Source of the DNA: Streptomyces griseoincarnatus
GTDB taxonomy: Bacteria > Actinomycetota > Actinomycetes > Streptomycetales > Streptomycetaceae
Assembly: GCA_014649575.1 (NCBI GenBank)
Contig: BMTH01000021.1
Location: forward strand, 38,328-102,327
Length of the DNA: 64,000 nt
Direction of reading: 5' to 3'
How positions within the stretch are numbered: the first letter of the stretch is position 1; every line of letters begins with the position of its first letter. Positions 9,035-16,780 of the stretch are shown here, one piece after another. The notes beneath the pieces are model-generated. The model made no database searches. It was not told the DNA's origin and saw nothing but the letters and a program-made list of their open reading frames with translations. The position numbers and the translations under genes were made by a program.

Positions 9035-9712
9035 ATGGTGCGTGGAGCGGCAGGGAGACCGGGTGTGCGGGCGGCGCGGCGGCCGGAGCTGCGGCTCGCC
9101 CCGCTCGAGGCGTTCGAGGGAGGTGGTCTGGAGCCGGACGGGGACTACGACGGCCTGGAGTTCGACGGCACGGACCTCGCCGGGCAGGACGGGGCGGGTG
9201 CGCGCTTCATGGACTGCGCGCTGCGGGGGTGCGCGCTGGACGGGACGCGGCTGCCCAGGGCGCGGCTGCTGGACTCGGCGCTCGACGGGGTGCGGGGCGT
9301 GGGCACGGACCTGGCGGGCGCGACCCTCCGTGACGTGGAGCTGACCGACGCCCGGCTGGGCGGCACCCAGCTGCACGGGGCGGCGCTGGAGCGGGTGCGG
9401 ATCCGGGGCGGGAAGATCGACTTCCTGAACCTGCGCGGGGCAGCGCTCAAGGACGTCGTCTTCGAGGGCTGCGTCCTGGTGGAGCCGGACTTCGGCGGTG
9501 CGCGTCTGGAGCGCGTGGAGTTCGTCGACTGCACGCTGAAGGGCGTGGACCTGTCCGGCGCCACGCTCAAGGACGTGGACCTGCGCCGTGCGGCCTCCCT
9601 GGAGATCGCCCGCGGGGTGGACCGCCTGTCCGGCGCGGTGATCAGCACGGCCCAGCTGCTGGACCTGGCGCCGGTGCTGGCGGGGGAGCTGGGGATCACG
9701 GTGGAGGGGTGA
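9035..9712 (+). CDS. Pentapeptide-repeat protein
   Basis: The protein is about 225 residues. Its core is built of A(D/N)LXX-type five-residue repeats, such as FDGTDLAGQDGAGARFMDCALRG, LAGATLRDVELTDARL and LSGATLKDVDLRRA, which fold as a right-handed quadrilateral beta-helix. Some relatives mimic DNA and protect DNA gyrase; most have no known role. The short C-terminal tail (LSGAVISTAQLLDLAPVLAGELGITV) is shared by many actinobacterial members. The start is uncertain. ATG 9035 lacks a ribosome binding site, while GTG 9065 sits 7 nt after AGGGAG and may be the true start. Confidence 0.82.
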   Translation: MVRGAAGRPGVRAARRPELRLAPLEAFEGGGLEPDGDYDGLEFDGTDLAGQDGAGARFMDCALRGCALDGTRLPRARLLDSALDGVRGVGTDLAGATLRDVELTDARLGGTQLHGAALERVRIRGGKIDFLNLRGAALKDVVFEGCVLVEPDFGGARLERVEFVDCTLKGVDLSGATLKDVDLRRAASLEIARGVDRLSGAVISTAQLLDLAPVLAGELGITVEG

Positions 9713-9724
9713 GGGCCGGGGCGG

Positions 9725-10264
9725 TCAGCTCACGCGGGGGTAGCGGGCCTGGAGGGTCCAGATCGCCGGGTTCTCGCCGAGGTCGTCGTGCAGGTCGATC
9801 AGGTCGGCCAGCAGGTCGTGCAGGAAGTCGCGGGCCTCGCGGCGCAGTGCGGTGTGGGAGAACGTCAGCGGGGGCTCGGAGGCGGGGAGCCACTCCGCCT
9901 CGATGTCCACCCAGCCGAAGCGCCGTTCGAACAGCAGCCGGTCGGTGGACTCGGTGAAGTCCAGCTCGGCGTGCTGCGGCCGTGAGGCGCGTGAGCCCGC
10001 CGGGTCCCGGTCGACGCGCTCCACGATGTCGCACAGCGCCCACGCGAAGTCGAGCACCGGCACCCATCCCCAGGCTGTGGAGATCTCGCGGTCCGACTCG
10101 GTGTCGGCGAGATAGACGTCGCCGCAGAACAGGTCGTGCCGCAGGGCGTGGACGTCCGCGCGGCGGTAGTCGGTCTGCGGGGGGTCGGGGAAGCGGTTGG
10201 AGAGGGCGTAACCGATGTCGAGCACGTGGGTGATGGTGTCACGCTCCGGCGTCCCCGCGGCCAT
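9725..10264 (-). CDS. Conserved cytoplasmic protein, function unknown
   Basis: This 179-residue acidic protein has no signal peptide or membrane segment. It is rich in aromatic residues and Asp (DYRRADVHALRHDLFCGDVYLADTESD, WGWVPVLDFAWALCDIVERVDRDP, FGWVDIEAEWLP). I do not recognise its family with certainty. It is transcribed away from the M1 peptidase gene with only 11 bp between the two start codons. It is convergent with the pentapeptide-repeat gene. Codon use is the same as in its neighbours, so it is very likely expressed. Confidence 0.7.
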   Translation of the reverse strand: MAAGTPERDTITHVLDIGYALSNRFPDPPQTDYRRADVHALRHDLFCGDVYLADTESDREISTAWGWVPVLDFAWALCDIVERVDRDPAGSRASRPQHAELDFTESTDRLLFERRFGWVDIEAEWLPASEPPLTFSHTALRREARDFLHDLLADLIDLHDDLGENPAIWTLQARYPRVS

Positions 10265-10275
10265 AGGATCCCGGC
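10264..10275 (+). promoter_or_regulatory. Leaderless promoter -10 (TAGGAT) of the M1 peptidase gene
   Basis: TAGGAT at 10264-10269 is followed by 6 nt and then the GTG at 10276, with no Shine-Dalgarno sequence. Transcription would start at the initiation codon. The hexamer overlaps the start codon of the divergent gene. No good -35 is visible. Confidence 0.55.
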
Positions 10276-11688
10276 GTGCGCACCCCCCGCCCCCTGAGCC
10301 GCGGAACCGCCGCCCTGTTCGCGGTGGTGCTCGCCGCGTGCGGGCCCGGCTCCGGCGCCGAGGGCGCCGGTGACGACGGCGCCGGCGACCCGTACTTCCC
10401 GAAGGCGGGCAACGGCGGCTACGACGTCACCCACTACGGCCTCGCCCTCGCCTACGACCCCGACGGCCGCCGGCTCAGCGGCACCGCGACGATCGACGCC
10501 CGCGCCACCGAGGACCTCACCACCCTGAACCTCGACCTCCAGGGCCTCGCCGTGGACGCCGTCACCGTCGACGGCACCGGCGCCCGCTTCGCCCGTGAGG
10601 GGCAGGAGCTGACCGTGCGGCCGCGCCACGCCCTCGACCGGGACGCGCACTTCCGGGTCGTCGTCCGCTACGCGGGACGCCCGGAGACGGTCACCGACCC
10701 CGACGGCTCCGAGGAGGGCTGGCTGCGCACCGCCGACGGGGCGCTGGCGCTGGGCCAGCCGGTCGGCTCCATGGCCTGGTTCCCCGGCAACCACCACCCC
10801 TCCGACAAGGCCACCTACACCGTCTCCGTCACCGTGCCCGAGGACCTGCGGGCGGTCTCCAACGGCGAACCGGCCGGGGAGGAGACGAAGGACGGCCGTA
10901 CGACGTACCGCTGGCACACCCCCGAACCCATGGCGAGCTACCTCGCGACGGTCGCGATCGGCCGCTACGACGTCCACCGCGGGGAGACCGCCGGCGGGCT
11001 GCCGCTGTTCACCGCCGTCGACCCGGAGCAGGCGGGTGCGAGCCGCGCGACGGTGAAAGCGCTCCCGGAGGTCGTGGAGTGGGGGGAGCGGCGGTTCGGG
11101 CCGTACCCCTTCTCCTCCGCGGGCGCGATCGTCGAGCGCCCCGGGGACGCCGGGTACGCCCTGGAGACGCAGAACCGCCCCGTCTTCCCCGGCGCCCCCG
11201 ACACGGCGCTGCTGGTCCACGAGATCGCCCACCAGTGGTACGGCGACTCCGTCACCCCGCGGACCTGGCGGGACATGTGGCTGAACGAGGGGTTCGCCAC
11301 GTACGCGCAGTGGCTGTGGGAGGAGGACCACGGCGAGGGCAGCGCGCAGAGCACCTTCGACCGCCTGTACTCCGGCTCCTACTTCCCGGACGCGGGGACC
11401 AACGCGGCGCTGTGGTCCTTCCCGCCCGCCGACCCGCCGGACGCGGCGCACATCTCCGCCACGCCCGTGTACTGGCGCGGCGCGATGGTCCTCCACATGG
11501 TCCGCAGGACGGCCGGCGACGAGGCCTTCGGCCGCCTGCTGCGCGGCTGGGCGGCGGAGCACCGGCACTCCACCGCGAGCACGGACGACTTCACCGCGTA
11601 CGTCGAGCGCGAGGTGCCGGACGAGGACTTCTCCCGGGTCTGGGAGGACTGGCTGTACGGGGAGGGACGGCCGGCGACCGCTCCCTAG
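10276..11688 (+). CDS. M1-family zinc metallopeptidase, lipoprotein
   Basis: This 470-residue exported aminopeptidase-like enzyme has a short signal peptide ending in the lipobox LAAC with Cys22 as lipidation site. The N-terminal beta-saddle domain (TIDARATEDLTTLNLDLQGL) is followed by the catalytic thermolysin-like domain. The zinc site is HEIAHQWYGD with His315, Glu316 and His319, and the third ligand is Glu338 in LNEGFATY, which fits HExxH-x18-E. It ends after the catalytic domain (EDWLYGEGRPATAP), so it lacks the ERAP1-like C-terminal domain of full-length PepN. Substrates are expected to be peptides outside the membrane. Its stop overlaps the convergent acetyltransferase stop by 4 bp. 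Confidence 0.9.
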   Translation: MRTPRPLSRGTAALFAVVLAACGPGSGAEGAGDDGAGDPYFPKAGNGGYDVTHYGLALAYDPDGRRLSGTATIDARATEDLTTLNLDLQGLAVDAVTVDGTGARFAREGQELTVRPRHALDRDAHFRVVVRYAGRPETVTDPDGSEEGWLRTADGALALGQPVGSMAWFPGNHHPSDKATYTVSVTVPEDLRAVSNGEPAGEETKDGRTTYRWHTPEPMASYLATVAIGRYDVHRGETAGGLPLFTAVDPEQAGASRATVKALPEVVEWGERRFGPYPFSSAGAIVERPGDAGYALETQNRPVFPGAPDTALLVHEIAHQWYGDSVTPRTWRDMWLNEGFATYAQWLWEEDHGEGSAQSTFDRLYSGSYFPDAGTNAALWSFPPADPPDAAHISATPVYWRGAMVLHMVRRTAGDEAFGRLLRGWAAEHRHSTASTDDFTAYVEREVPDEDFSRVWEDWLYGEGRPATAP

Positions 11689-12215
11689 GCGGGGTCCGGG
11701 CCGGTGAGGGGCTTGCGCAGGACCCGGCACGGGCGGCCGAGGCCGTGGTCGCGGCGGCGGTCGATCTCCGTCCAGCCGAGGGCCGTCCAGAAGGCGAGGC
11801 CCTGGGCGTTGTCCTCCAGCACGGCGAGCCGTGCGGCGGTGTGGCCGGCCGCGCGCAGACGGTCCTCGACGAGTGCGGCGAGGCGGCGGCCGTGACCCCG
11901 GCCGTGCAGGCTCGCGTCCACCATCAGCAGGCCGATCCACGGGTCGGGGTCGGCGGGGTCGGGGTGTTCGGAGAGCGTGACGGCGATGCCCACGAGGAGA
12001 CCCGCCTCGCGGGCCAGCAGCACCTCCGTGTGCGGGCCGGACAGCTCGCGGGCGAGCTCGGCCCCGACCTGCTCGGGCCGGATGGCGTACGGGTCCGGGA
12101 AGTCGCCGCTGAGGGCGTGGAACGCGTGGTTGGAGACGTACAGGGCGGTGACCTCGGTCAGCACGGGGCCGGGGAGGTCGCCGTCCGGGGAGAGGCGCAG
12201 CGGGTCGAGGAACAC
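11685..12215 (-). CDS. GNAT-family N-acetyltransferase
   Basis: This 176-residue protein carries the acetyl-CoA binding signature LMVDASLHGRGHGRRLAALVEDRLRAAG (motif A, Q/R-x-x-G-x-G/A) near residues 95-122. Motif B AVLEDNAQGLAFWTALGWTEIDRR follows. The acceptor is not predictable. It is a single gene, convergent with the M1 peptidase, with a 4-bp overlap at the stops. Confidence 0.85.
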   Translation of the reverse strand: MFLDPLRLSPDGDLPGPVLTEVTALYVSNHAFHALSGDFPDPYAIRPEQVGAELARELSGPHTEVLLAREAGLLVGIAVTLSEHPDPADPDPWIGLLMVDASLHGRGHGRRLAALVEDRLRAAGHTAARLAVLEDNAQGLAFWTALGWTEIDRRRDHGLGRPCRVLRKPLTGPDPA

Positions 12216-12252
12216 GGGGGCACCGTAGCGCGCGGCCGCCGGGCGGGCGCGG

Positions 12253-12289
12253 CGGAGCCCCCGCCCGGCGAACGCGGGCGGAGGCTCCG
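12253..12289 (-). terminator. Terminator hairpin downstream of terD
   Basis: A 15-bp stem (12253-12267 / 12275-12289) with one mismatch and a 7-nt loop lies 24 bp beyond the TerD stop codon. Confidence 0.75.
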
Positions 12290-12312
12290 TCAGACCGGTC
12301 GCGGTGCGTCCG

Positions 12313-12888
12313 TCAGACGTTCACGCCGAAGTCCTGGGCGATGCCCACGAGGCCCGAGGCGTAGCCCTGGCCGACCGCGCGGAACTTCCACTCCGCGCCG
12401 TTGCGGTACAGCTCGCCGAAGACCATCGCGGTCTCGGTCGCGGCGTCCTCCGACAGGTCGTAGCGGGCGATCTCGGCGCCGCCGGCCTGGTTGACGATGC
12501 GGATGTACGCGTTGCGCACCTGGCCGAAGTTCTGGCTGCGGTTCTCGGCGTCGTAGATCGAGACCGGGAAGACGATCTTGTCGATGTCGGCCGGGAGGGC
12601 CGCCAGGTTGACGTTGATCGCCTCGTCGTCGCCCTCGCCCTCACCGGTGCGGTTGTCACCGGTGTGGACGATGGTGTTGTCCGGGGTCTGCTTGTTGTTG
12701 AAGAACACGAAGTGGGCGTCCGAGTAGACCTTGCCCTGCGTGTTGACCGCGATCGCCGACGCGTCGAGGTCGAAGTCCGTTCCCGTGGTGGTGCGGACGT
12801 CCCAGCCGAGGCCCACGGTGACGGCGGTCAGGCCCGGAGCCTCCTTGGTGAGCGAGACGTTGCCACCCTTGGACAGGCTTACAGCCAT
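12313..12888 (-). CDS. terD: TerD-family calcium-binding stress protein
   Basis: This 191-residue cytoplasmic protein of standard family length begins MAVSLSKGGNVSLTKEAPGLTAVTVGLGWD. The Ca2+-binding acidic loops (DFDLDASAI and GEGEGDDEAINVNL) are intact. TerD proteins bind calcium and belong to tellurite/oxidative-stress and membrane-linked ter systems. Streptomyces carry many paralogues, several affecting development. The start at 12888 follows GGAAGGGA; an in-frame upstream extension exists but is not homologous. No other ter genes are adjacent. Confidence 0.92.
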   Translation of the reverse strand: MAVSLSKGGNVSLTKEAPGLTAVTVGLGWDVRTTTGTDFDLDASAIAVNTQGKVYSDAHFVFFNNKQTPDNTIVHTGDNRTGEGEGDDEAINVNLAALPADIDKIVFPVSIYDAENRSQNFGQVRNAYIRIVNQAGGAEIARYDLSEDAATETAMVFGELYRNGAEWKFRAVGQGYASGLVGIAQDFGVNV

Positions 12889-13048
12889 TGTTGGGAGTCC
12901 CTTCCCTTGTTTGCGTACGGCTATGAAGCTACAGCTACCACCTTGAACGCCGAGAGGGGTGCGCGAGGTTCCAGGTCTCTTTACTTTCTTTACCCAGGTA
13001 CGGATATTCGGGTGACGTGACCGGTGCGGGCGCGGGAACCTGTATGTC

Positions 13049-13474
13049 ATGTCCGGTCCCCTTGTCGTGCGCGGCTCCGTCTCCCTGCCCGAGGCCGAGC
13101 TCATGTGGCGTTTCTCGCGCTCGTCCGGGCCGGGCGGGCAGCACGTCAACACCAGCGACACCCAGGTCGAGCTGCGCTTCGACCTGGCCAGGACCGAGGC
13201 GCTGCCCGAGGTGTGGAAGCGGCGCGCGCTCGAGCGGCTCGCGGGGCGGCTGACCGACGGGGTCGTCACGGTGCGGGCGTCCGAGCACCGGTCGCAGTGG
13301 CGCAACCGGGAGGCGGCGGCGGTACGGCTGGCGGCGCTGCTCGCGGAGGCCACGGCGCCTCCGCCCGCGCCGCGGAGGCCCACCCGGGTGCCGCGGGGGA
13401 TCAACGAGCGGCGGCTCAGGGAGAAGAAGCGGCGGTCCGAGACCAAGCGGGGTCGCTCCGCGCGGGACTGGTGA
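13049..13474 (+). CDS. arfB: Peptidyl-tRNA hydrolase ArfB (ribosome rescue)
   Basis: This 141-residue protein has an RF-1-like catalytic domain with the GGQ loop SSGPGGQHVNTSDTQVEL (GGQ at residues 29-31). The Arg/Lys-rich C-terminal tail (RRLREKKRRSETKRGRSARDW) is the hallmark of ArfB/YaeJ. ArfB enters stalled ribosomes lacking a stop codon, threads its tail into the empty mRNA channel and hydrolyses peptidyl-tRNA. It lacks the codon-recognition domains of RF1/RF2, as expected. It is a single gene, divergent from terD. Confidence 0.92.
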   Translation: MSGPLVVRGSVSLPEAELMWRFSRSSGPGGQHVNTSDTQVELRFDLARTEALPEVWKRRALERLAGRLTDGVVTVRASEHRSQWRNREAAAVRLAALLAEATAPPPAPRRPTRVPRGINERRLREKKRRSETKRGRSARDW

Positions 13475-13526
13475 GACGCGGGTGGGCCACGCCCTTGTTC
13501 TTCACCGGCGGGCCGGTAGGGGTCGT

Positions 13527-13546
13527 TCGCGCAGTTCCCCGCGCCC
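13527..13546. repeat. Dispersed intergenic element, copy A
   Basis: TCGCGCAGTTCCCCGCGCCC lies between arfB and a GNAT gene. The same 20-mer, in either orientation, occurs at five other intergenic sites in this window. Confidence 0.8.
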
Positions 13547-13558
13547 TTGAGGGTGTTC

Positions 13559-14026
13559 TTACAGACGTAGGACTCCTACGTGCTCCTCGTTCACCCTTTC
13601 GTCCGTCTTCTCGAAGCCCAGGGTGAGGTAGAAGTTCTCCGGGCCGTGCTCGCCGGGGTGCCAGGTGACGTGGAGGGTCCTCGTGCCGCGGCGGCGCAGT
13701 TCTTCCGCCACCGCGTTCACCGCGAAGCGGCCGTAGCCCTTGCCCTGTTCGTCCGCCGCGATGGTGAGGCGCCACAGACCCGAGCGGATGTCGGTGCCGT
13801 CGTCGTGCCAGTCGAAGTCGAGGAACGCCATCACGAAGCCGACCACGCGGCCGTCGTCAACGATCACGCGCGGCCACGCCTTGCCGGGACGGACGTACGC
13901 CTCCGCGAGGGAGTGGGCCACCGGGTCGACGGCGAATTCCTGTTCCGCGCGGACCCGCAGGGCGAGGGCGGCCTCGAGATTCGCGGGTGTGATCTTTTCG
14001 AGGCGCGGGGCCCTGGCGGTCGTCAT
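13559..14026 (-). CDS. GNAT-family N-acetyltransferase
   Basis: This 155-residue enzyme has acetyl-CoA motif A RLTIAADEQGKGYGRFAVNAVAEELRRRG and motif B around HPGEHGPENFYLTLGFEKT. It resembles SpeG/PaiA-like diamine or small-amine acetyltransferases in layout, but the substrate is not determined. The ATG at 14026 has no Shine-Dalgarno sequence. Instead TTTACC-18-TACCCT ends 6 nt before it, so it is probably leaderless. It is convergent with arfB, with a copy of the dispersed element between them. Confidence 0.85.
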   Translation of the reverse strand: MTTARAPRLEKITPANLEAALALRVRAEQEFAVDPVAHSLAEAYVRPGKAWPRVIVDDGRVVGFVMAFLDFDWHDDGTDIRSGLWRLTIAADEQGKGYGRFAVNAVAEELRRRGTRTLHVTWHPGEHGPENFYLTLGFEKTDERVNEEHVGVLRL

Positions 14027-14032
14027 GCCGGG

Positions 14033-14062
14033 AGGGTAGGCGGGTGAAGCGGCGGCGGTAAA
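14033..14062 (-). promoter_or_regulatory. Leaderless promoter of the GNAT gene
   Basis: On the minus strand, -35 TTTACC (14057-14062), an 18-bp spacer and -10 TACCCT (14033-14038) are followed by 6 nt and then the ATG at 14026. Confidence 0.65.
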
Positions 14063-14079
14063 AGGGATTTCGGGAGTGC

Positions 14080-14664
14080 TCAGCCCAACTGGCGGTAGCG
14101 GCCCCGGAAATAGGTGAGCGGACCGCCTTCCGCGCTCGGCACTGCGGCCGTCGTCACGCGGCCGATCACCAGGGTGTGGTCCCCCGCCTCCACGCGTTGT
14201 TCGGTGCGGCATTCCAGGGTCGCCAGCGCGCCGCCGACCAGAGGCGCTCCCGTGTACTCGCCGCGCCGGTAGGGAATGTCCGCGAACAGCAAACGGTCGC
14301 TGACCCGGCCCTTCATCGAGAAGCGGCCCGCGATGTGGCGCTGGCTCTCGGACAGCACGGACACCGCCCACAGCGGCTGCTCCTCGAGCAGCTCGTCCAT
14401 GCGGGAGCCGGTGCGCAGGCTGACCAGCACCAACGGCGGGTCCAGGGAGACGGACAGGAACGCGGTCGCGGTCATGCCGACGTCCTCGCCGGCCGGCGCC
14501 CCCGGGTCGTCCGGGTCCAGCGGCGGCTCCACCGCGGTCACCAGGACCACACCGGCGGCCAGACGGGACATGGCGGCACGGAACTCGTCGTTGCTCACCC
14601 CCTCAGCATGCCGGGCGGCGGGCGTAACGGTGATCGAGGCCGGGGCGGCGGGAGTGTTCAGCAC
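14080..14664 (-). CDS. Flavin reductase-like FMN-binding protein
   Basis: This 194-residue protein has the flavin reductase-like split-barrel fold: FRAAMSRLAAGVVLVTA, then GMTATAFLSVSLDPPLVLVSLRTGSRM (FMN phosphate and NAD(P)H region), then FAGRFS-type IAGRFSMKGRVSDRLLF and an LTYFRGRYRQL C-terminus. Such enzymes reduce FMN or FAD with NAD(P)H, often to feed a two-component monooxygenase. No monooxygenase is adjacent, so the partner is unknown. The GTG at 14664 has no ribosome binding site, and TAGCGT lies 7 nt before it, suggesting a leaderless mRNA. It is divergent from cdgB. Confidence 0.85.
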   Translation of the reverse strand: MLNTPAAPASITVTPAARHAEGVSNDEFRAAMSRLAAGVVLVTAVEPPLDPDDPGAPAGEDVGMTATAFLSVSLDPPLVLVSLRTGSRMDELLEEQPLWAVSVLSESQRHIAGRFSMKGRVSDRLLFADIPYRRGEYTGAPLVGGALATLECRTEQRVEAGDHTLVIGRVTTAAVPSAEGGPLTYFRGRYRQLG

Positions 14665-14671
14665 ATCGGAA

Positions 14672-14677
14672 ACGCTA
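14672..14677 (-). promoter_or_regulatory. Leaderless -10 (TAGCGT) of the flavin reductase gene
   Basis: TAGCGT is followed by 7 nt and then the GTG at 14664. No Shine-Dalgarno sequence is present and the -35 is weak. Confidence 0.45.
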
Positions 14678-14835
14678 ATCTCCGCGGCACGGACATCGCA
14701 TCGGACCGTGGCCCGAACCGGGACCTAGGACCATCGGCCGATCTGAGCACGATTCATGCACAATCACCACACGATCCGCATGACGGAAATAGGCCGGGAT
14801 GCCGCGCGTAAACCACGCAATTGGTCATGTTTGGC

Positions 14836-14851
14836 TGTGACTTGAGTCACA
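14836..14851. promoter_or_regulatory. CRP-type palindrome in the cdgB upstream region
   Basis: TGTGACTTGAGTCACA is a perfect TGTGA-N6-TCACA site, the classical cAMP-CRP consensus, and fits the GTG-N6-CAC motif reported for S. coelicolor Crp. It lies 130 bp before the cdgB start and 172 bp before the divergent flavin reductase start. Confidence 0.65.
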
Positions 14852-14865
14852 AGGGGCAATAATTG

Positions 14866-14880
14866 TTGACCCTGTGTACC
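14866..14880. promoter_or_regulatory. BldD box upstream of cdgB
   Basis: TTGACCCTGTGTACC matches the BldD consensus nTnACnCWGnGTnAn at all fixed positions except the last A. cdgB is an established BldD target in S. coelicolor, so the position is expected. The site also contains a TTGACC that could serve as a -35, which would explain repression. Confidence 0.7.
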
Positions 14881-14980
14881 GGGTGAGCAGCGCGCTGTGA
14901 TTCAGTGGCGGGGAAGCCGCTGCGACGATACGCCGATGATGACCCTTGATGCGCTGCGAGGTCTCGGGGGGAGGGCGAGG

Positions 14981-16666
14981 ATGGAGACCGAGTCGGAACC
15001 CTACGTCCGTCTTGCATCGCTGCGACAACTCCACCGGGCCATGGCCGACATGAACACGGCGCGCAGTCTGGCGGACACGTTGCAGACGGTCGCCGACGGC
15101 GTCGTGGGCGCCCTCGGGTACGAGCTGGCCTGCGTCAATCTCGTACGCCCCGACGGCGACCTCGTGGTCGCCGCCCTCTCCGGGAACACGGCGGCGGAGG
15201 CCCTCATCACCGGCCGGGTCGGCTCCCGCGATTCCTGGGACCGCCGGCTCACCATGGGCGAGCGCTGGGGCGACCTGGTGTTCATACCGCACACCGAGGG
15301 CTGGGTCCTCGACGACGACGACGTCCCGCAGTGGTACACCGACGGGCCCGCTCCCCGCTTCGAGGACGAGTGGCACCCCTCCGACCGGCTCTTCGCCCCC
15401 ATGTACGCGCCCGGGCCGCAGGGCGGCGGCACCTCCGGCGAACTGGTCGGCGTGCTCTCCGTCGACCGCCCGCGCAACGGCCGCCGGCCCGGCGCCTGGG
15501 GCCGCGAGGCCCTCCAGATGTACGCCTTCCAGGCCGCCATCGCGATCAGCAACGCCCGGCTGCGCTCCAACATGCAGCGCGCCCTGGTCCGCCTGGAGCG
15601 CGAGCAGCAGGCGCTGCGGGCCAGCGAGGAGAGCTTCCGGCAGGCCTTCGAGTACGCGCCCTCCGGCATGGCCATCGCCGAGATGGGCGGCGACCAGCAC
15701 GGCAGGATCCTGCGCACCAACGACGCCCTGTGCCGGCTGCTCGGGCGGCCCGCCTCCGCGATGCGCCGCTACTCCTTCTCCGACCTCGTCCACCCCGAGG
15801 ACATAGGCACCCTGCTGCGCACCTCCGCCGAGGGCGGCCGGGCGGAGCTGCGGCTGTGCCGCCGCGACGGCACCTACGTGTGGGTCTCCCTGCGCAACTC
15901 GGTCGTCGCAGACGCCGCCGACGGGCCGCGCTTCCTGCTCACCCACGTCGAGGACATCGAGGAGCGCAAGCGCCGCGAGCTCCAGCTCGCCCACCGTGCC
16001 TCCCACGACTCGCTCACCGGGCTGCCGAACTCCGCCGAGCTCCGCTCCCGGCTCTCCGCCCGGCTGTGCAGCCAGCAGCCGCAGACGCTGCCGACGGCCG
16101 TGGACTCCATGGAGCCCTACGAGTCGTTCGACTCCCACGACGCCGCCTTCGGCCCGCCCGTCTTCGACCGCGGCCACGACTTCGACTTCCCGCCCGGCCG
16201 TGACGCGTACGACGGCTACGACCACCATGTGCACACCGTCGCGCCCGCCGCGGGCCCCGACGACGGCACCAAGGGGCTCGCGGTGCTCTTCTGCGACCTC
16301 GACGGCTTCAAGTCGATCAACGACCGGTTCGGGCACAACGCGGGCGACGCGGTCCTCATCGAGGTCGCCCGGCGGCTCAGCAACGGCGTGCGGGACGGTG
16401 ACACCGTGGCCCGGCTCGGGGGTGACGAATTCGTCATCCTCGCCGACGGACTCGGCCGGGCCGACGCGCAGGACCTCGCCGTGCGGCTGCGCAACGAGAT
16501 CATCCAGCCCATCCGGGCCGAGGGACGGGCCGTGCGGGTCGGCGCCAGCTTCGGCATCGGATGGGCCCACTGCGGGATGACGGCCGACGAAGTGTTGAAA
16601 TCGGCTGACGAACGGATGTACGTCGAGAAACGATCTCGTCCCAAACAGCACCGGCGCGCCGGATGA
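14981..16666 (+). CDS. cdgB: Diguanylate cyclase CdgB (GAF-PAS-GGDEF)
   Basis: The protein has 561 residues from the ATG at 14981, chosen because GGGAGG precedes it by 6 nt; upstream ATGs lack one. Domains: GAF about 18-190, a coiled linker, PAS/PAC about 212-335, then GGDEF. The catalytic GGDEF is at 480-484, and the inhibitory I-site RDGD (471-474) lies five residues before it, so the enzyme should be active and feedback-inhibited. Between DSLTGLPN (from 343) and VLFCDLDGFKSIND (from 435) is a long acidic, disordered insertion. CdgB makes c-di-GMP, which dimerises BldD and holds vegetative growth; BldD in turn represses cdgB. No transmembrane segment, so it is cytosolic. Confidence 0.93.
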   Translation: METESEPYVRLASLRQLHRAMADMNTARSLADTLQTVADGVVGALGYELACVNLVRPDGDLVVAALSGNTAAEALITGRVGSRDSWDRRLTMGERWGDLVFIPHTEGWVLDDDDVPQWYTDGPAPRFEDEWHPSDRLFAPMYAPGPQGGGTSGELVGVLSVDRPRNGRRPGAWGREALQMYAFQAAIAISNARLRSNMQRALVRLEREQQALRASEESFRQAFEYAPSGMAIAEMGGDQHGRILRTNDALCRLLGRPASAMRRYSFSDLVHPEDIGTLLRTSAEGGRAELRLCRRDGTYVWVSLRNSVVADAADGPRFLLTHVEDIEERKRRELQLAHRASHDSLTGLPNSAELRSRLSARLCSQQPQTLPTAVDSMEPYESFDSHDAAFGPPVFDRGHDFDFPPGRDAYDGYDHHVHTVAPAAGPDDGTKGLAVLFCDLDGFKSINDRFGHNAGDAVLIEVARRLSNGVRDGDTVARLGGDEFVILADGLGRADAQDLAVRLRNEIIQPIRAEGRAVRVGASFGIGWAHCGMTADEVLKSADERMYVEKRSRPKQHRRAG

Positions 16667-16780
16667 CGTGCAGGTCGGCCGGTTGATGCGGTCCGGGTCA
16701 CCCTTTCGGGTCAGAGGAACCGGGTAGGCTCGGCTTCTCCGCACACGTACGCACCCGATCCGCAGCTAGGAGCACAGGGG

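Noticed and set aside
14836..14851. Reading the palindrome before cdgB as a second BldD box
   Set aside because: BldD sites have five bases between the AC and GT arms; this one has four and fits CRP exactly.
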